A stretch of 64,000 nt of DNA. It comes from Desemzia sp045528445 (GTDB taxonomy: Bacteria > Bacillota > Bacilli > Lactobacillales > Carnobacteriaceae). The first letter of the stretch is position 1; each line of letters starts with the position of its first letter. The DNA lies in assembly GCF_045528445.1 (NCBI RefSeq), contig NZ_JBGQQU010000005.1, positions 1-64,000 on the forward strand, read 5' to 3'. A program made the position numbers and the translations under genes. This document shows, in pieces, positions 52,842 to 61,159 of the stretch. The notes below the pieces were generated by a model. The model worked only from the letters and a program-made list of their open reading frames with translations, had not been told where the DNA came from and ran no database searches.

Positions 52842-53615
52842 CTAACCTTCAGTGGTTTCTACTTCTAATCCTAAATCTTCGCTGATCCCTTTGTACCCTT
52901 CACTTTCTAAACGTCTGGCCAATTCGGCTCCACCAGTCAAGACCACTTTACCGTTCATCATGATGTGCACTACATCTGGCACGATATAATTCAATAAACG
53001 TTGGTAATGCGTAATAATCAATGAACCAAAGTTCTCTCCACGCATCGCGTTGACCCCTTTAGACACCACTTGCAGGGCATCGATATCTAATCCTGAATCG
53101 ATTTCATCTAAAATAGCAAAAGTAGGCTCAATCATCATCAATTGCAAAATCTCATTTCGCTTCTTCTCCCCGCCGGAAAATCCTTCGTTCAGATAACGTT
53201 CAGCCATTTCTTCCGGCATATCTAATACTGCCATTTTTTCATCCAATTTTTTAATAAATGACATGACGCCGATTTTGTCGTCTTCTGCTCTTCTGGCATT
53301 GATAGCTGCTCGCATGAACTCAGCGTTCGTGACCCCAGCAATCTCACTTGGGTATTGGACTGCTAAAAATAATCCCGCTCGAGCGCGTTCATCCACTTCC
53401 ATTTCCAGCACATTTTCTCCATCTAATAAAATCTTGCCTTTTGTGACAGTATAGCTTGGATGTCCCATGATAGCTGCTGATAAGGTGGATTTCCCTGTCC
53501 CATTTGGTCCCATAATGGCATGGATCTCACCTGTTTTAATGACCAAATTGACCCCTTTTAAAATTTCCTTTTCTTCTATAAAAACATGCAAATCTTTGAT
53601 TTCTAAAACTGACAT
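52842..53615 (-). CDS. sufC: Fe-S assembly ATPase SufC
   Basis: 257 aa ABC-type ATPase of the SUF complex. Walker A GPNGTGKSTLSAAIMGH, signature region LNEGFSGGEKKRNEILQL, Walker B FAILDEIDSGLDIDA and switch ITHYQRLLNYI are all SufC-specific. Soluble; it drives cluster assembly on SufB-SufD rather than transport. First gene of the operon; its promoter would lie in 53616-53870. Confidence 0.96.
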   Translation of the reverse strand: MSVLEIKDLHVFIEEKEILKGVNLVIKTGEIHAIMGPNGTGKSTLSAAIMGHPSYTVTKGKILLDGENVLEMEVDERARAGLFLAVQYPSEIAGVTNAEFMRAAINARRAEDDKIGVMSFIKKLDEKMAVLDMPEEMAERYLNEGFSGGEKKRNEILQLMMIEPTFAILDEIDSGLDIDALQVVSKGVNAMRGENFGSLIITHYQRLLNYIVPDVVHIMMNGKVVLTGGAELARRLESEGYKGISEDLGLEVETTEG

Positions 53616-53900
53616 GAAGAATCCCTCTTTTCTCTGCTTCCTTTAATAGGCTAATAATAACAGAATAATCGTATATTTTCACTACTTTATACAAAAACGA
53701 ACAATATTTACACATTGTTAAAACAACATTAAAGACATAAAAAAACTTTCAAACGCACAAGCATGTTAAATTAAGCACAATGTAATTTAAACAAGTTTTC
53801 CTCATCCACATTATAGTCGCACTACCTTTTTCATCCTAATTCATGTAAAATAAGGGCTAACCATAATGGATTGGTTTGCTTTTGGAAAGGAAGTGTATTG

Positions 53901-54644
53901 ATGAAACCGATTATTGGAATTCCGGGAAATATTTTAACCCCACAATCGCCTAATTTTGATGGATTGCCGATTACGTATACTCCTCAAGGTTTTGTAGAGG
54001 GAATAACGACCGCTTACGGTCTGCCTTCTGTCCTCCCGCTTGGAAACCCAGAAGATGCGAAAGAATACATTTCGCGAATCGATGGATTATTATTAGCTGG
54101 TGGTCAAGATGTTTCCCCTCTATTGTATGGTGAAGAACCGATTCCTGCTTTAGGAACAACTAGTCCTATTCGAGATACTTTTGAAATAGCTTTGATCAAT
54201 GAAGCCATTCAGCAAAAGAAACCAATCTTAGCAGTATGCCGTGGGATGCAGATCTTAAATGTGGCTTTCGGAGGTTCTTTGTATCAAGATCTGGCTAGCT
54301 CTTACTCAGATTTGACCGTGCAACATATTCAACAAACGATGTATGACAATGGAGCTCATACGGTGACTATTGATCCCGACAGTCGTTTAGCTAGAATTTA
54401 CGGAACGACTTATGTTGTCAATTCTTATCATCATCAAGCCATCAAAGAATTAGCAGATCCATTTGAAGCAGTTGCTTGGAGCAAGGACCGATTGATTGAA
54501 GCTTTTGAAGCTAAAGATCCTGAAACTAGTATCGTAGCCGTTCAGTGGCATCCAGAGTTGATGATTAAAACCGATAAAAAAATGCAACAACTCTTTACTG
54601 AGTTTGTAAGTCGAGTAAAAAAAAATAATGCGCCTGCTTTATAA
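53901..54644 (+). CDS. Class I glutamine amidotransferase-like gamma-glutamyl hydrolase (PuuD type)
   Basis: 247 aa of the gamma-glutamyl-GABA hydrolase group. IGIPGN and GLLLAGGQDVSPLLYGEEP at the N-terminus; the nucleophile is Cys in AVCRGMQILNVAFGG; the His-Glu pair is VQWHPEL. The enzyme cleaves gamma-glutamyl amides such as gamma-glutamyl-GABA in putrescine use, or other small gamma-Glu compounds. The frame begins at 53871, but AAAGGAAG lies 6-13 nt before the ATG at 53901 and MKPIIGIPGN is the family start. Single gene ended by the hairpin at 54655. Confidence 0.88.
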   Translation: MKPIIGIPGNILTPQSPNFDGLPITYTPQGFVEGITTAYGLPSVLPLGNPEDAKEYISRIDGLLLAGGQDVSPLLYGEEPIPALGTTSPIRDTFEIALINEAIQQKKPILAVCRGMQILNVAFGGSLYQDLASSYSDLTVQHIQQTMYDNGAHTVTIDPDSRLARIYGTTYVVNSYHHQAIKELADPFEAVAWSKDRLIEAFEAKDPETSIVAVQWHPELMIKTDKKMQQLFTEFVSRVKKNNAPAL

Positions 54645-54654
54645 AAAAAAAATC

Positions 54655-54694
54655 AAAGACTTCCGTAAAAATGCGTTATGGAAGTCTTTTTTTG
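54655..54694 (+). terminator. Terminator of the PuuD-like gene
   Basis: AAAGACTTCC.TAA pairs with TTA.GGAAGTCTTT around a 7-nt loop, followed by TTTTG. Confidence 0.85.
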
Positions 54695-54726
54695 CTGTTT
54701 CGGACAAAAATAAAAAAGCTTGCAAA

Positions 54727-54742
54727 ACACTACATATTGTGT
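54727..54742 (+). promoter_or_regulatory. NrdR box upstream of nrdH
   Basis: ACACTACATATTGTGT matches the NrdR consensus acaCwAtATaTwGtgt closely and has perfect ACAC/GTGT ends. NrdR represses ribonucleotide reductase genes. A second, weaker AT-rich candidate, CAAAATATAGTATTTC, begins at 54771, 44 nt (about four helical turns) further on. Confidence 0.78.
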
Positions 54743-54855
54743 TTAGAAGCTTGTGAATAGGATAATTTATCAAAATATAGTATTTCGATTGCAACTCTCT
54801 TTGAAGGAGTGTAGAATAAAAACTACTAAGAGAAAAGTTCAAAGGAGAATGAAAA

Positions 54856-55089
54856 ATGGCTGATAAAACTATCGTAATTTACTCAAAACCAAATTGCATG
54901 CAATGTAATTTTACCAAAAAATACTTAGATGATAAAGGTGTTCTTTACGAAATAAAAGATATATTTGAGTCTGAAGAAGCATTAGCAGAAGTCAAAGAAT
55001 TAGGTTTCAGCTCTGTACCTGTCATCTTAGCTGATGGACAAGATGCATTTAATGGATTCCGCCCAGATTTATTGGACCAATTAGCATGA
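54856..55089 (+). CDS. nrdH: NrdH glutaredoxin-like redoxin
   Basis: 77 aa. Delivers electrons to class Ib ribonucleotide reductase. The redox pair is CMQC (Cys14, Cys17 region, PNCMQCNFTK), and the C-terminal VPVILADGQDAFNGFRPDLL carries the NrdH-type motif for thioredoxin-reductase coupling. AAAGGAG precedes the ATG. First gene of nrdHIE, under the NrdR box; its stop overlaps the nrdI start (ATGA). Confidence 0.95.
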   Translation: MADKTIVIYSKPNCMQCNFTKKYLDDKGVLYEIKDIFESEEALAEVKELGFSSVPVILADGQDAFNGFRPDLLDQLA

Positions 55090-55457
55090 AAATAGTTTTT
55101 ATTTCTTTAACCGGCCAAACGAGAAAATTTGTTCAAAAATTAGATATGGATTTGTTGGAATTGACTCCGACAAATCCATTTATCAGTATTAACGAACCTT
55201 TTGTGATCGTTACGCCGACCTATGAAAAAGAAGCTACCGAAATTCTGAATGATTTTCTTGAAACTGCTGATAACAAACAGTACTTTAAGGGCATCGCGGG
55301 CGGCGGGAACTTGAATTTTGCTCAATTGTTTGTCTTTACAGCAAAAGATTTGGCAGCTGAATATGATGTACCATTATTACATACCTTTGAATTTCAAGGG
55401 AATGACGAAGATGTAAAAAAATTAAAGAAAGCGGTGAACGACCTTGGAAAAGCCTAA
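55086..55457 (+). CDS. nrdI: NrdI flavodoxin-like protein
   Basis: 123 aa FMN protein that provides oxidant for assembling the dimanganese-tyrosyl radical of NrdF. FISLTGQTRKFVQKL is the FMN phosphate loop, FVIVTPTYEKEATEIL the second FMN segment and GIAGGGNLNFAQLF the third, all typical. It overlaps nrdH by 4 nt and nrdE by 14 nt. Confidence 0.94.
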   Translation: MKIVFISLTGQTRKFVQKLDMDLLELTPTNPFISINEPFVIVTPTYEKEATEILNDFLETADNKQYFKGIAGGGNLNFAQLFVFTAKDLAAEYDVPLLHTFEFQGNDEDVKKLKKAVNDLGKA

Positions 55458-57621
55458 ATTAGCTACAAAACCCAATGAGGTCACTTATTTTAAACTGAAC
55501 AATGAATTGAATCGACCAGTCAATGGATCTATCCCATTGCACAAAGATCGTGAAGCCGTGCGTGCTTACTTCTTGGAATATGTGAATCCCAACACGGTTT
55601 TCTTCTATACTTTAGATGAAAAATTAAACTACTTGATTACTAACGATTATATCGAAGAAGAATTTTTGAACCAATACGACAGACAATTCGTTAAAGACTT
55701 GTTTAATGAAATGTACAACCGTAAATTCCGCTTCCGTTCGTTTATGTCGGCTTACAAATTCTACACACAATATGCTTTAAAAACGAATGATGGCAAACGT
55801 TTCTTAGAACGTTATGAAGACCGTATTGTGTTTAACGCTTTGTATTTAGCAGAGGGCGACACAGAATTGGCTTGGACGATTGCGGATGAAATCATCAATC
55901 AACGTTATCAACCGGCTACTCCTACCTTCTTAAACGCTGGACGTAAACGTCGTGGTGAATTAGTGTCTTGTTTCTTGATCCAAGCAACAGATGACATGAA
56001 CAGCATCGGCCGTACCGTCAACAGTGCATTGCAATTGTCGCGTATCGGTGGCGGAGTTGGAGTGAACTTGTCCAACTTGCGTGCTGCAGGAGATCCAATC
56101 AAGAAAATTGAAAATGCCTCTAGCGGTGTTGTCCCAGTTATGAAATTATTGGAAGACAGCTTCAGCTATTCAAATCAGTTAGGACAACGCAATGGTGCTG
56201 GAGCAGTATATTTGAACGTCTTCCATCCGGACATTGTTTCTTTCTTATCGACTAAGAAAGAAAATGCCGATGAAAAGGTCCGTGTTAAAACACTCTCTCT
56301 TGGTTTGACTGTACCGGATAAATTCTACGAATTGTGTGCCCATGATGAGCAGATGTACTTGTTCAGCCCGTATGATGTGGAACGCATTTATGGCAGACCT
56401 TTTGCCTATGTAGACATTACTGCTGAGTACGATAATTTGGTAAATAATGAAGAAGTACGGAAATCAAAAATCCGTGCACGTGACTTGGAAAATGAAATCT
56501 CTAAATTGCAACAAGAGTCTGGTTATCCTTATATCATCAACATTGATACAGCAAACCGTGAAAATCCGGTTTATGGAACGATCACGATGAGTAACTTATG
56601 TAGTGAAATCTTGCAAATACAAGAACCTTCACTGATCAATAATGATCAATCCTATGAAACTTTAGGAACTGACATTAGTTGTAACCTAGGTTCGACCAAT
56701 ATCGTAAACTTGATGAAATCTCCAGATTTTGGCAAATCAGTGAATGCAATGGTGCGTGCGTTGACAACTGTTACGGATCAATCCAGCATTTCAGCTGTTC
56801 CTTCGATCAAAAATGGAAATGACCGCTACCATACAATCGGTTTAGGTGCGATGGGCCTACACACTTATTTAGCATTGAACCAAATCACTTACGGTTCATC
56901 GGAATCGGTTGAATTTACAGATGCTTACTTCATGTTGTTGAACTATTATACATTGAAAGCCAGCAATCAAATCGCTATGGAACGTAAGGAAACTTTCCAC
57001 AACTTCGAGAAGTCTAAATACGCTAGTGGAGAATATTTCGACAAATACACTGCAGCAGATTTCAACTTCGAAAGCGAAAAAGTACAACACTTATTTGACG
57101 ATTTGCAAGTACCAACAGCCGCAGATTGGGAAGTTTTAAAAGATTCTATTATGACTGGCGGATTGTACCACCAAAACCGTTTAGCTGTAGCGCCGACTGG
57201 TTCGATCAGTTATGTAAACGAAACGTCTTCCAGCCTGCACCCAATCACTCGTTTGATTGAAGAACGTCAAGAGAAGAAAACAGGTAAAACTTATTACCCT
57301 GCTCCTTATCTATCAAATGAAACGTTGTCTTACTACACTTCTGCTTACGATATTGATATGCGTAAAGTCATTGATGTCTATGCAGCAGCTCAAAAACACA
57401 TTGACCAAGGAATGAGTTTAACACTCTTTATGCGATCTGAAATTCCTGCTGGATTATACGAATGGAAAATGGGACGTACTAACAAGCAAACCACGCGTGA
57501 CTTAAACATTTTAAGACACTATGCATGGAAAAAAGGCATCAAATCCATTTACTATGTCAGAACCTTCACAGAAAACTCAGAAGAAATAGGCTCCAACCAA
57601 TGCGAAAGCTGTACTATTTAA
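55444..57621 (+). CDS. nrdE: Class Ib ribonucleotide reductase, alpha subunit
   Basis: 725 aa. Reduces ribonucleoside diphosphates to deoxy forms. Active-site cysteines: one in RRGELVSCFLIQ, the thiyl-radical Cys in TMSNLCSEI, the third in DISCNLGSTN, and the C-terminal redox pair ESCTI with NQC. LAVAPTGSISYVNETSSSLHP is the substrate/radical-path segment. The short N-terminus lacks the ATP cone of class Ia, as expected for NrdE. Start is TTG 55444, overlapping nrdI; the ribosome binding site there is weak, so a nearby start is possible. Confidence 0.95.
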   Translation: MEKPKLATKPNEVTYFKLNNELNRPVNGSIPLHKDREAVRAYFLEYVNPNTVFFYTLDEKLNYLITNDYIEEEFLNQYDRQFVKDLFNEMYNRKFRFRSFMSAYKFYTQYALKTNDGKRFLERYEDRIVFNALYLAEGDTELAWTIADEIINQRYQPATPTFLNAGRKRRGELVSCFLIQATDDMNSIGRTVNSALQLSRIGGGVGVNLSNLRAAGDPIKKIENASSGVVPVMKLLEDSFSYSNQLGQRNGAGAVYLNVFHPDIVSFLSTKKENADEKVRVKTLSLGLTVPDKFYELCAHDEQMYLFSPYDVERIYGRPFAYVDITAEYDNLVNNEEVRKSKIRARDLENEISKLQQESGYPYIINIDTANRENPVYGTITMSNLCSEILQIQEPSLINNDQSYETLGTDISCNLGSTNIVNLMKSPDFGKSVNAMVRALTTVTDQSSISAVPSIKNGNDRYHTIGLGAMGLHTYLALNQITYGSSESVEFTDAYFMLLNYYTLKASNQIAMERKETFHNFEKSKYASGEYFDKYTAADFNFESEKVQHLFDDLQVPTAADWEVLKDSIMTGGLYHQNRLAVAPTGSISYVNETSSSLHPITRLIEERQEKKTGKTYYPAPYLSNETLSYYTSAYDIDMRKVIDVYAAAQKHIDQGMSLTLFMRSEIPAGLYEWKMGRTNKQTTRDLNILRHYAWKKGIKSIYYVRTFTENSEEIGSNQCESCTI

Positions 57622-57623
57622 AC

Positions 57624-57743
57624 AGGATGCGGAGAGGCCTTGGGAGCAATGACGCAAAAATAGAAAATTATGATTGGGGCGTTTCTCAGTCCCAAACATA
57701 ATTTATCTTTTTTGCAAAATTGCTAGGCCTCGCAGCTCTACTA
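57624..57743 (+). repeat. Long imperfect hairpin repeat, unit 1
   Basis: Starts AGGATGCGG and ends CGCAGCTCTACTA. Left arm GAGAGGCCTTGGGAGCAAT.. finds its partner in ATTGCTAGGCCTC at the right; inner arms GCAAAAATAGAAAATTATG and CATAATTTATCTTTTTTGC also pair. The loop is CTCAG-like. It begins 2 nt after the nrdE stop. Confidence 0.72.
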
Positions 57744-57746
57744 TAC

Positions 57747-57863
57747 GATGCGGAGGTCGCTTGGGAGACACGACAAGAAAATAGGAAATTCAACTGAGGA
57801 TGCCTTTTATCCTCAATTGAATTTATCTTTTTCTCGAGTGTCTAGCGACCGCAGCTCTACTAG
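57747..57863 (+). repeat. Long imperfect hairpin repeat, unit 2
   Basis: Starts GATGCGGAGGTCGCTTGGGA and ends GCGACCGCAGCTCTACTAG. Arms: GCGGAGGTCGCTT../..AGCGACCGC, GAGACAC../..GTGTCT, AATTCAACTGAGGAT../..ATCCTCAATTGAATT with loop GCCTTTT. It is the best-paired unit. Confidence 0.75.
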
Positions 57864-57866
57864 AAC

Positions 57867-57986
57867 AGGATGCGGAAATCGCTGGTCTGACTCGAATGGA
57901 AAATCTATTCTCTTTTTAGAGGACGCTTTTTGTCCTCAAAAAAGAGAATGATTTTACCGAGAGTCAAGCGATTGCAGCTCTACTAA
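57867..57986 (+). repeat. Long imperfect hairpin repeat, unit 3
   Basis: Starts AGGATGCGGAAATCGCTGG and ends AGCGATTGCAGCTCTACTA. Left arm sequence differs from unit 2 (AAATCGC, CTGACTCG) and the right arm has changed with it (GCGATTGC, CGAGAGTCA); inner arms ATTCTCTTTTTAGAGGAC and GTCCTCAAAAAAGAGAAT pair. This looks like compensatory change. Confidence 0.75.
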
Positions 57987-58062
57987 AGGATGCGGAGGTC
58001 GCTTGGTAGACACGACAAGAAAATAGGAAAGTTTGAATGGGGTTCTTTTCACCTCAAAAATC
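57987..58062 (+). repeat. Hairpin repeat unit 4, left half only
   Basis: AGGATGCGGAGGTCGCTTGG and ACACGACAAGAAAATAGGAA repeat the left arm of unit 2 almost exactly. The right arm is missing; after GGGGTTCTTTTCACC the sequence becomes unrelated. Confidence 0.65.
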
Positions 58063-58089
58063 TGTGGATAACGTGGGAGTAGATTAAAA

Positions 58090-58136
58090 TGGACAAATCA
58101 GCAGGGAGTTCCTTGCGATTTGTCCACTTTATTAGT
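58090..58136 (+). terminator. Hairpin after the repeat array, terminator-like
   Basis: TGGACAAATC.GC pairs with GC.GATTTGTCCA around a loop of about 13 nt. The trailing CTTTATTAG is a poor T-run, so termination would be partial. Confidence 0.4.
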
Positions 58137-58207
58137 GAAACAGGATAAATCAAACCTTTTAAATTCTTTACTTATTTCTCCTCCACACCTACAGCAAAGC
58201 ACTTTTA

Positions 58208-58223
58208 ACACTACGAATAAACT
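58208..58223 (+). promoter_or_regulatory. Degenerate NrdR-like box upstream of nrdF
   Basis: ACACTACGAATAAACT shares the left half (ACACTAC..AT) with the nrdH box at 54727 but lacks the right GTGT. It lies 25 nt before the nrdF start region. Confidence 0.3.
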
Positions 58224-58247
58224 CGAAAGTAAGGAGAAGTTGATGCA

Positions 58248-59210
58248 ATGACTGAACAATATCATGCTATAAACTGGAACAAAATTGAGGATATGATTGA
58301 TAAATTAACTTGGGAAAAGTTGGTTGAACAGTTTTGGACCGATACACGTATCCCAGTGTCAAACGATTTGAACGACTGGTACAATCTTCCAAAAGATGAA
58401 CAAGATATGATGGGAAAGGTGTTTGGCGGTCTTACTTTACTGGACACTCTTCAATCTCAAGATGGAGTAGCTTCTCTAAAGGACTCGATTCGTACGCAGC
58501 ACGAAGAAGCTGTATACAACAATATTCAATTCATGGAATCTATGCACGCGAAAAGTTACAGTGCTATCTTCAGTACGCTGAATACTAAATCAGAAATTGA
58601 TGAAATTTTCCAATGGACCAACACAAATGAAATGCTTCAAAAGAAAGCTGAAATTATCAACCACGTTTATCAAAACGGAACGGATTTAGAACGTAAAGTA
58701 GCTAGTGTATTGCTGGAATCTTTCTTATTTTATTCAGGTTTCTTTGCTCCGCTTCATTATTTAGGCAATAACAAATTGCCAAACGTAGCTGAAATCATCA
58801 AATTGATTTTACGTGACGAATCGGTCCACGGAACTTATATTGGATACAAATTCCAAATTGCGTACAATCAGCTTCCTGAAAACGAACAAGAACAAATCAA
58901 GAATTGGACGTATGAATTGTTGTTTACTCTTTACCAGAATGAAGTAAATTATACTCAATACTTGTATGACGAGATGGGTTGGACTGAGCGCGTCAAAGTT
59001 TTCTTGCGGTACAATGCCAATAAAGCATTGCAAAATTTAGGTTTTGATCCTTTATTCCCAGATACCGCGGACGATGTAGATCCGGTTATTATGAATGGGA
59101 TCTCAACTGGAACTTCAAATCATGACTTCTTCTCTCAAGTTGGAAATGGGTATTTGGTTGGAATGGTAGAATCAATGGCTGACGAAGATTATGAGAAGTG
59201 GAGTGTTTAA
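58248..59210 (+). CDS. nrdF: Class Ib ribonucleotide reductase, beta subunit
   Basis: 320 aa. Holds the dimetal-tyrosyl radical cofactor. Metal ligands fit TLLDTLQSQDGVASL (Asp near 66), NIQFMESMHAKSYSAIF (Glu, His, and the radical Tyr in the following helix), LESFLFYSGFFAP (Glu) and LRDESVHGTYIG (Glu, His). Length is standard for NrdF. AAGGAG precedes the ATG. Unlike common nrdHIEF operons, it is separated from nrdE by 626 nt containing the repeat array. Confidence 0.95.
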   Translation: MTEQYHAINWNKIEDMIDKLTWEKLVEQFWTDTRIPVSNDLNDWYNLPKDEQDMMGKVFGGLTLLDTLQSQDGVASLKDSIRTQHEEAVYNNIQFMESMHAKSYSAIFSTLNTKSEIDEIFQWTNTNEMLQKKAEIINHVYQNGTDLERKVASVLLESFLFYSGFFAPLHYLGNNKLPNVAEIIKLILRDESVHGTYIGYKFQIAYNQLPENEQEQIKNWTYELLFTLYQNEVNYTQYLYDEMGWTERVKVFLRYNANKALQNLGFDPLFPDTADDVDPVIMNGISTGTSNHDFFSQVGNGYLVGMVESMADEDYEKWSV

Positions 59211-59338
59211 AAACACCTTATTATCCCCCACTTTACACACCAGTTCACTAACGTTTTAGTCTCTTCAGATAAAAAAAATTCACTTTTAGCAAGAAAGCAA
59301 TTGCTTTTAGTAGGATAAAAACATAAAATAAACTCATT

Positions 59339-59374
59339 GAGCCTAGTGCACCTGCATTAGGCCGTTTCTTTTGT
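59339..59374 (+). terminator. Probable terminator between nrdF and exporter genes
   Basis: GCCTAGTGCA (59341-59350) pairs with TGCATTAGGC (59353-59362; one G-T) around CC, followed by CGTTTCTTTTGTTT. The 2-nt loop would open by one or two pairs. It ends nrdF transcription or lies in the exporter leader. Confidence 0.6.
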
Positions 59375-59428
59375 TTAGTTACGTTAAGGTTGTTATTAAA
59401 AATTTTAAGATAAGGAGCGTTTATATAT

Positions 59429-61159
59429 ATGAAATTTATTTGGCAGTATCTTCGGAAATACCCTAAATTACTCGTTATCAATATTATTGGAGCCTTAGGA
59501 TTTATTTTAATCAATTTAGGCCTTCCTACTTTGTTGGCACAAATGATTGATAATGCAATCATTCCAGGCGATCGCTCTTTAATTTGGCGATATGCTATTT
59601 TTATGTTATTGCTGACTATCTTCGGTTTTATCGGAAGAATCGTCAATTCTTATGCATCGAGTAAAATTGTTAATACCATGACTATGGACATGCGAAATGA
59701 TGCCTATACCAGTATGATGAAATATTCTCACGCTGAATACAATGAAATCGGGGTTTCTTCTCTTGGGACTCGTATTACAACCGATGCCTTTGTATTGCTG
59801 CAATTTACTGAAATGATCTTACGTCTTGGTGTAGTTACCCCTTTGATGATCATCGTGAGCGGTATGATGATTGTACAGACCAGCCCAGATTTAGCTATTG
59901 CGGTACTTCCAGCAATGCCGATTATTATTTTATTGATTCTATTCATTGCGCGTGCTACACAACCGTTGTCTAAAAAACAACAGTCACTCTTAGATAATAT
60001 CAACCGTATACTGAGAGAAAACTTAACCGGTTTACGAGTCATACGGGCCTTCAACCGCGAAGAGTTTCAAGAAAAACGATTCAATGATACCAACAATGAT
60101 TACCGTAAAGTCTCTTCTCGACTGTTTAAGATAGTGGCTATTACTCAACCTGGATTTTCTCTCATTATCAATATCGTAATTATTGCGATTGTCTGGTTAG
60201 GTGCCAGTCAAATCGCTGCGGGAAATATTCAAGTTGGGGTTTTAGTCGCTTTTATCGAATATGCTTTCCATGCATTATTTTCATTATTAATGTTCGCAAA
60301 TATTTTCATTATGTACCCAAGAGCTTCTGTCAGCGCAAATCGTTTACGAGAAGTCCTGGAAAAACAAAGCTCTATCGATCCAAACGAAAACGGTATTCAA
60401 GTAACGGAAACAGAAGGTTACATTACATTTGATAATGTAGGTTTTGCTTATCCTGATGCAGATAAACCCGTATTAAAAAATATTAGTTTTGAATCTAAAC
60501 CTGGAGAAACGGTTGCTTTTATCGGGTCAACAGGAAGTGGGAAATCTTCTATTGTTCAGTTGATTCCTCGTTTTTACGATGTGACTGAAGGACGTATTTT
60601 AGTCGATGGCATTGATATTCGTGAGTACAATCTGAAAGCTTTGCGACGCAAAATTGGTTTCACACCGCAAAAGGCTTTACTCTTTACAGGAAGCATCACT
60701 GAGAACTTGAAATATGGTAACTGGGATGCTACTCACAATGAAATTGAAGAAGCTTCAGATGTCTCTCAATCCAAAGAGTTCATCGAGCGCTTAAAAAATC
60801 ATTACGAAACAGTTTTAGCTGAAGGTGGAAGCAACTTATCTGGCGGCCAAAAACAACGTCTGTCTATTGCACGGGCAATTATTCGTAAACCGAGTATATA
60901 TGTATTTGATGATAGTTTCTCAGCACTAGATTTTAAAACGGATGCTGTTTTAAGAAATCGTTTAAGCCAAGTTACGCAAAACGCTACTACCATTATTGTT
61001 GGTCAACGAGTAAGTTCCATTATGAATGCTGACCAAATCATCTTACTCGATGAAGGAGAAATCGCTGCAAAAGGAACGCATAAAGAGCTGCTTCAAAACA
61101 GCCCGCTTTATCGTGAAATTGCATCATCTCAATTAAGTGAGGAGGAATTAAACCAATGA
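59429..61159 (+). CDS. Heterodimeric ABC exporter subunit, degenerate-site half
   Basis: 576 aa: six hydrophobic segments (to about residue 300), then an ATPase domain. Walker A GSTGSGKSS and signature LSGGQKQRL are normal, but Walker B reads YVFDDSFSALD (Asp for catalytic Glu) and the switch reads IIVGQRVSS (Gln for His). So its own Walker site is non-hydrolytic while its signature completes the partner's active site, as in LmrC/EfrA/BmrC. These exporters expel drugs and dyes. AAGGAG precedes the ATG. The stop overlaps the partner's ATG (ATGA). Confidence 0.92.
   Translation: MKFIWQYLRKYPKLLVINIIGALGFILINLGLPTLLAQMIDNAIIPGDRSLIWRYAIFMLLLTIFGFIGRIVNSYASSKIVNTMTMDMRNDAYTSMMKYSHAEYNEIGVSSLGTRITTDAFVLLQFTEMILRLGVVTPLMIIVSGMMIVQTSPDLAIAVLPAMPIIILLILFIARATQPLSKKQQSLLDNINRILRENLTGLRVIRAFNREEFQEKRFNDTNNDYRKVSSRLFKIVAITQPGFSLIINIVIIAIVWLGASQIAAGNIQVGVLVAFIEYAFHALFSLLMFANIFIMYPRASVSANRLREVLEKQSSIDPNENGIQVTETEGYITFDNVGFAYPDADKPVLKNISFESKPGETVAFIGSTGSGKSSIVQLIPRFYDVTEGRILVDGIDIREYNLKALRRKIGFTPQKALLFTGSITENLKYGNWDATHNEIEEASDVSQSKEFIERLKNHYETVLAEGGSNLSGGQKQRLSIARAIIRKPSIYVFDDSFSALDFKTDAVLRNRLSQVTQNATTIIVGQRVSSIMNADQIILLDEGEIAAKGTHKELLQNSPLYREIASSQLSEEELNQ

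Noticed and set aside
54639..54842. 67-codon minus-strand frame over the nrdH promoter region
   Set aside because: It covers a terminator and the NrdR box and has low-complexity hydrophobic content without a start signal.
57622..58065. CRISPR array
   Set aside because: The units are ~120-bp inverted repeats without unique spacers and no cas gene is present, so this is not a CRISPR.
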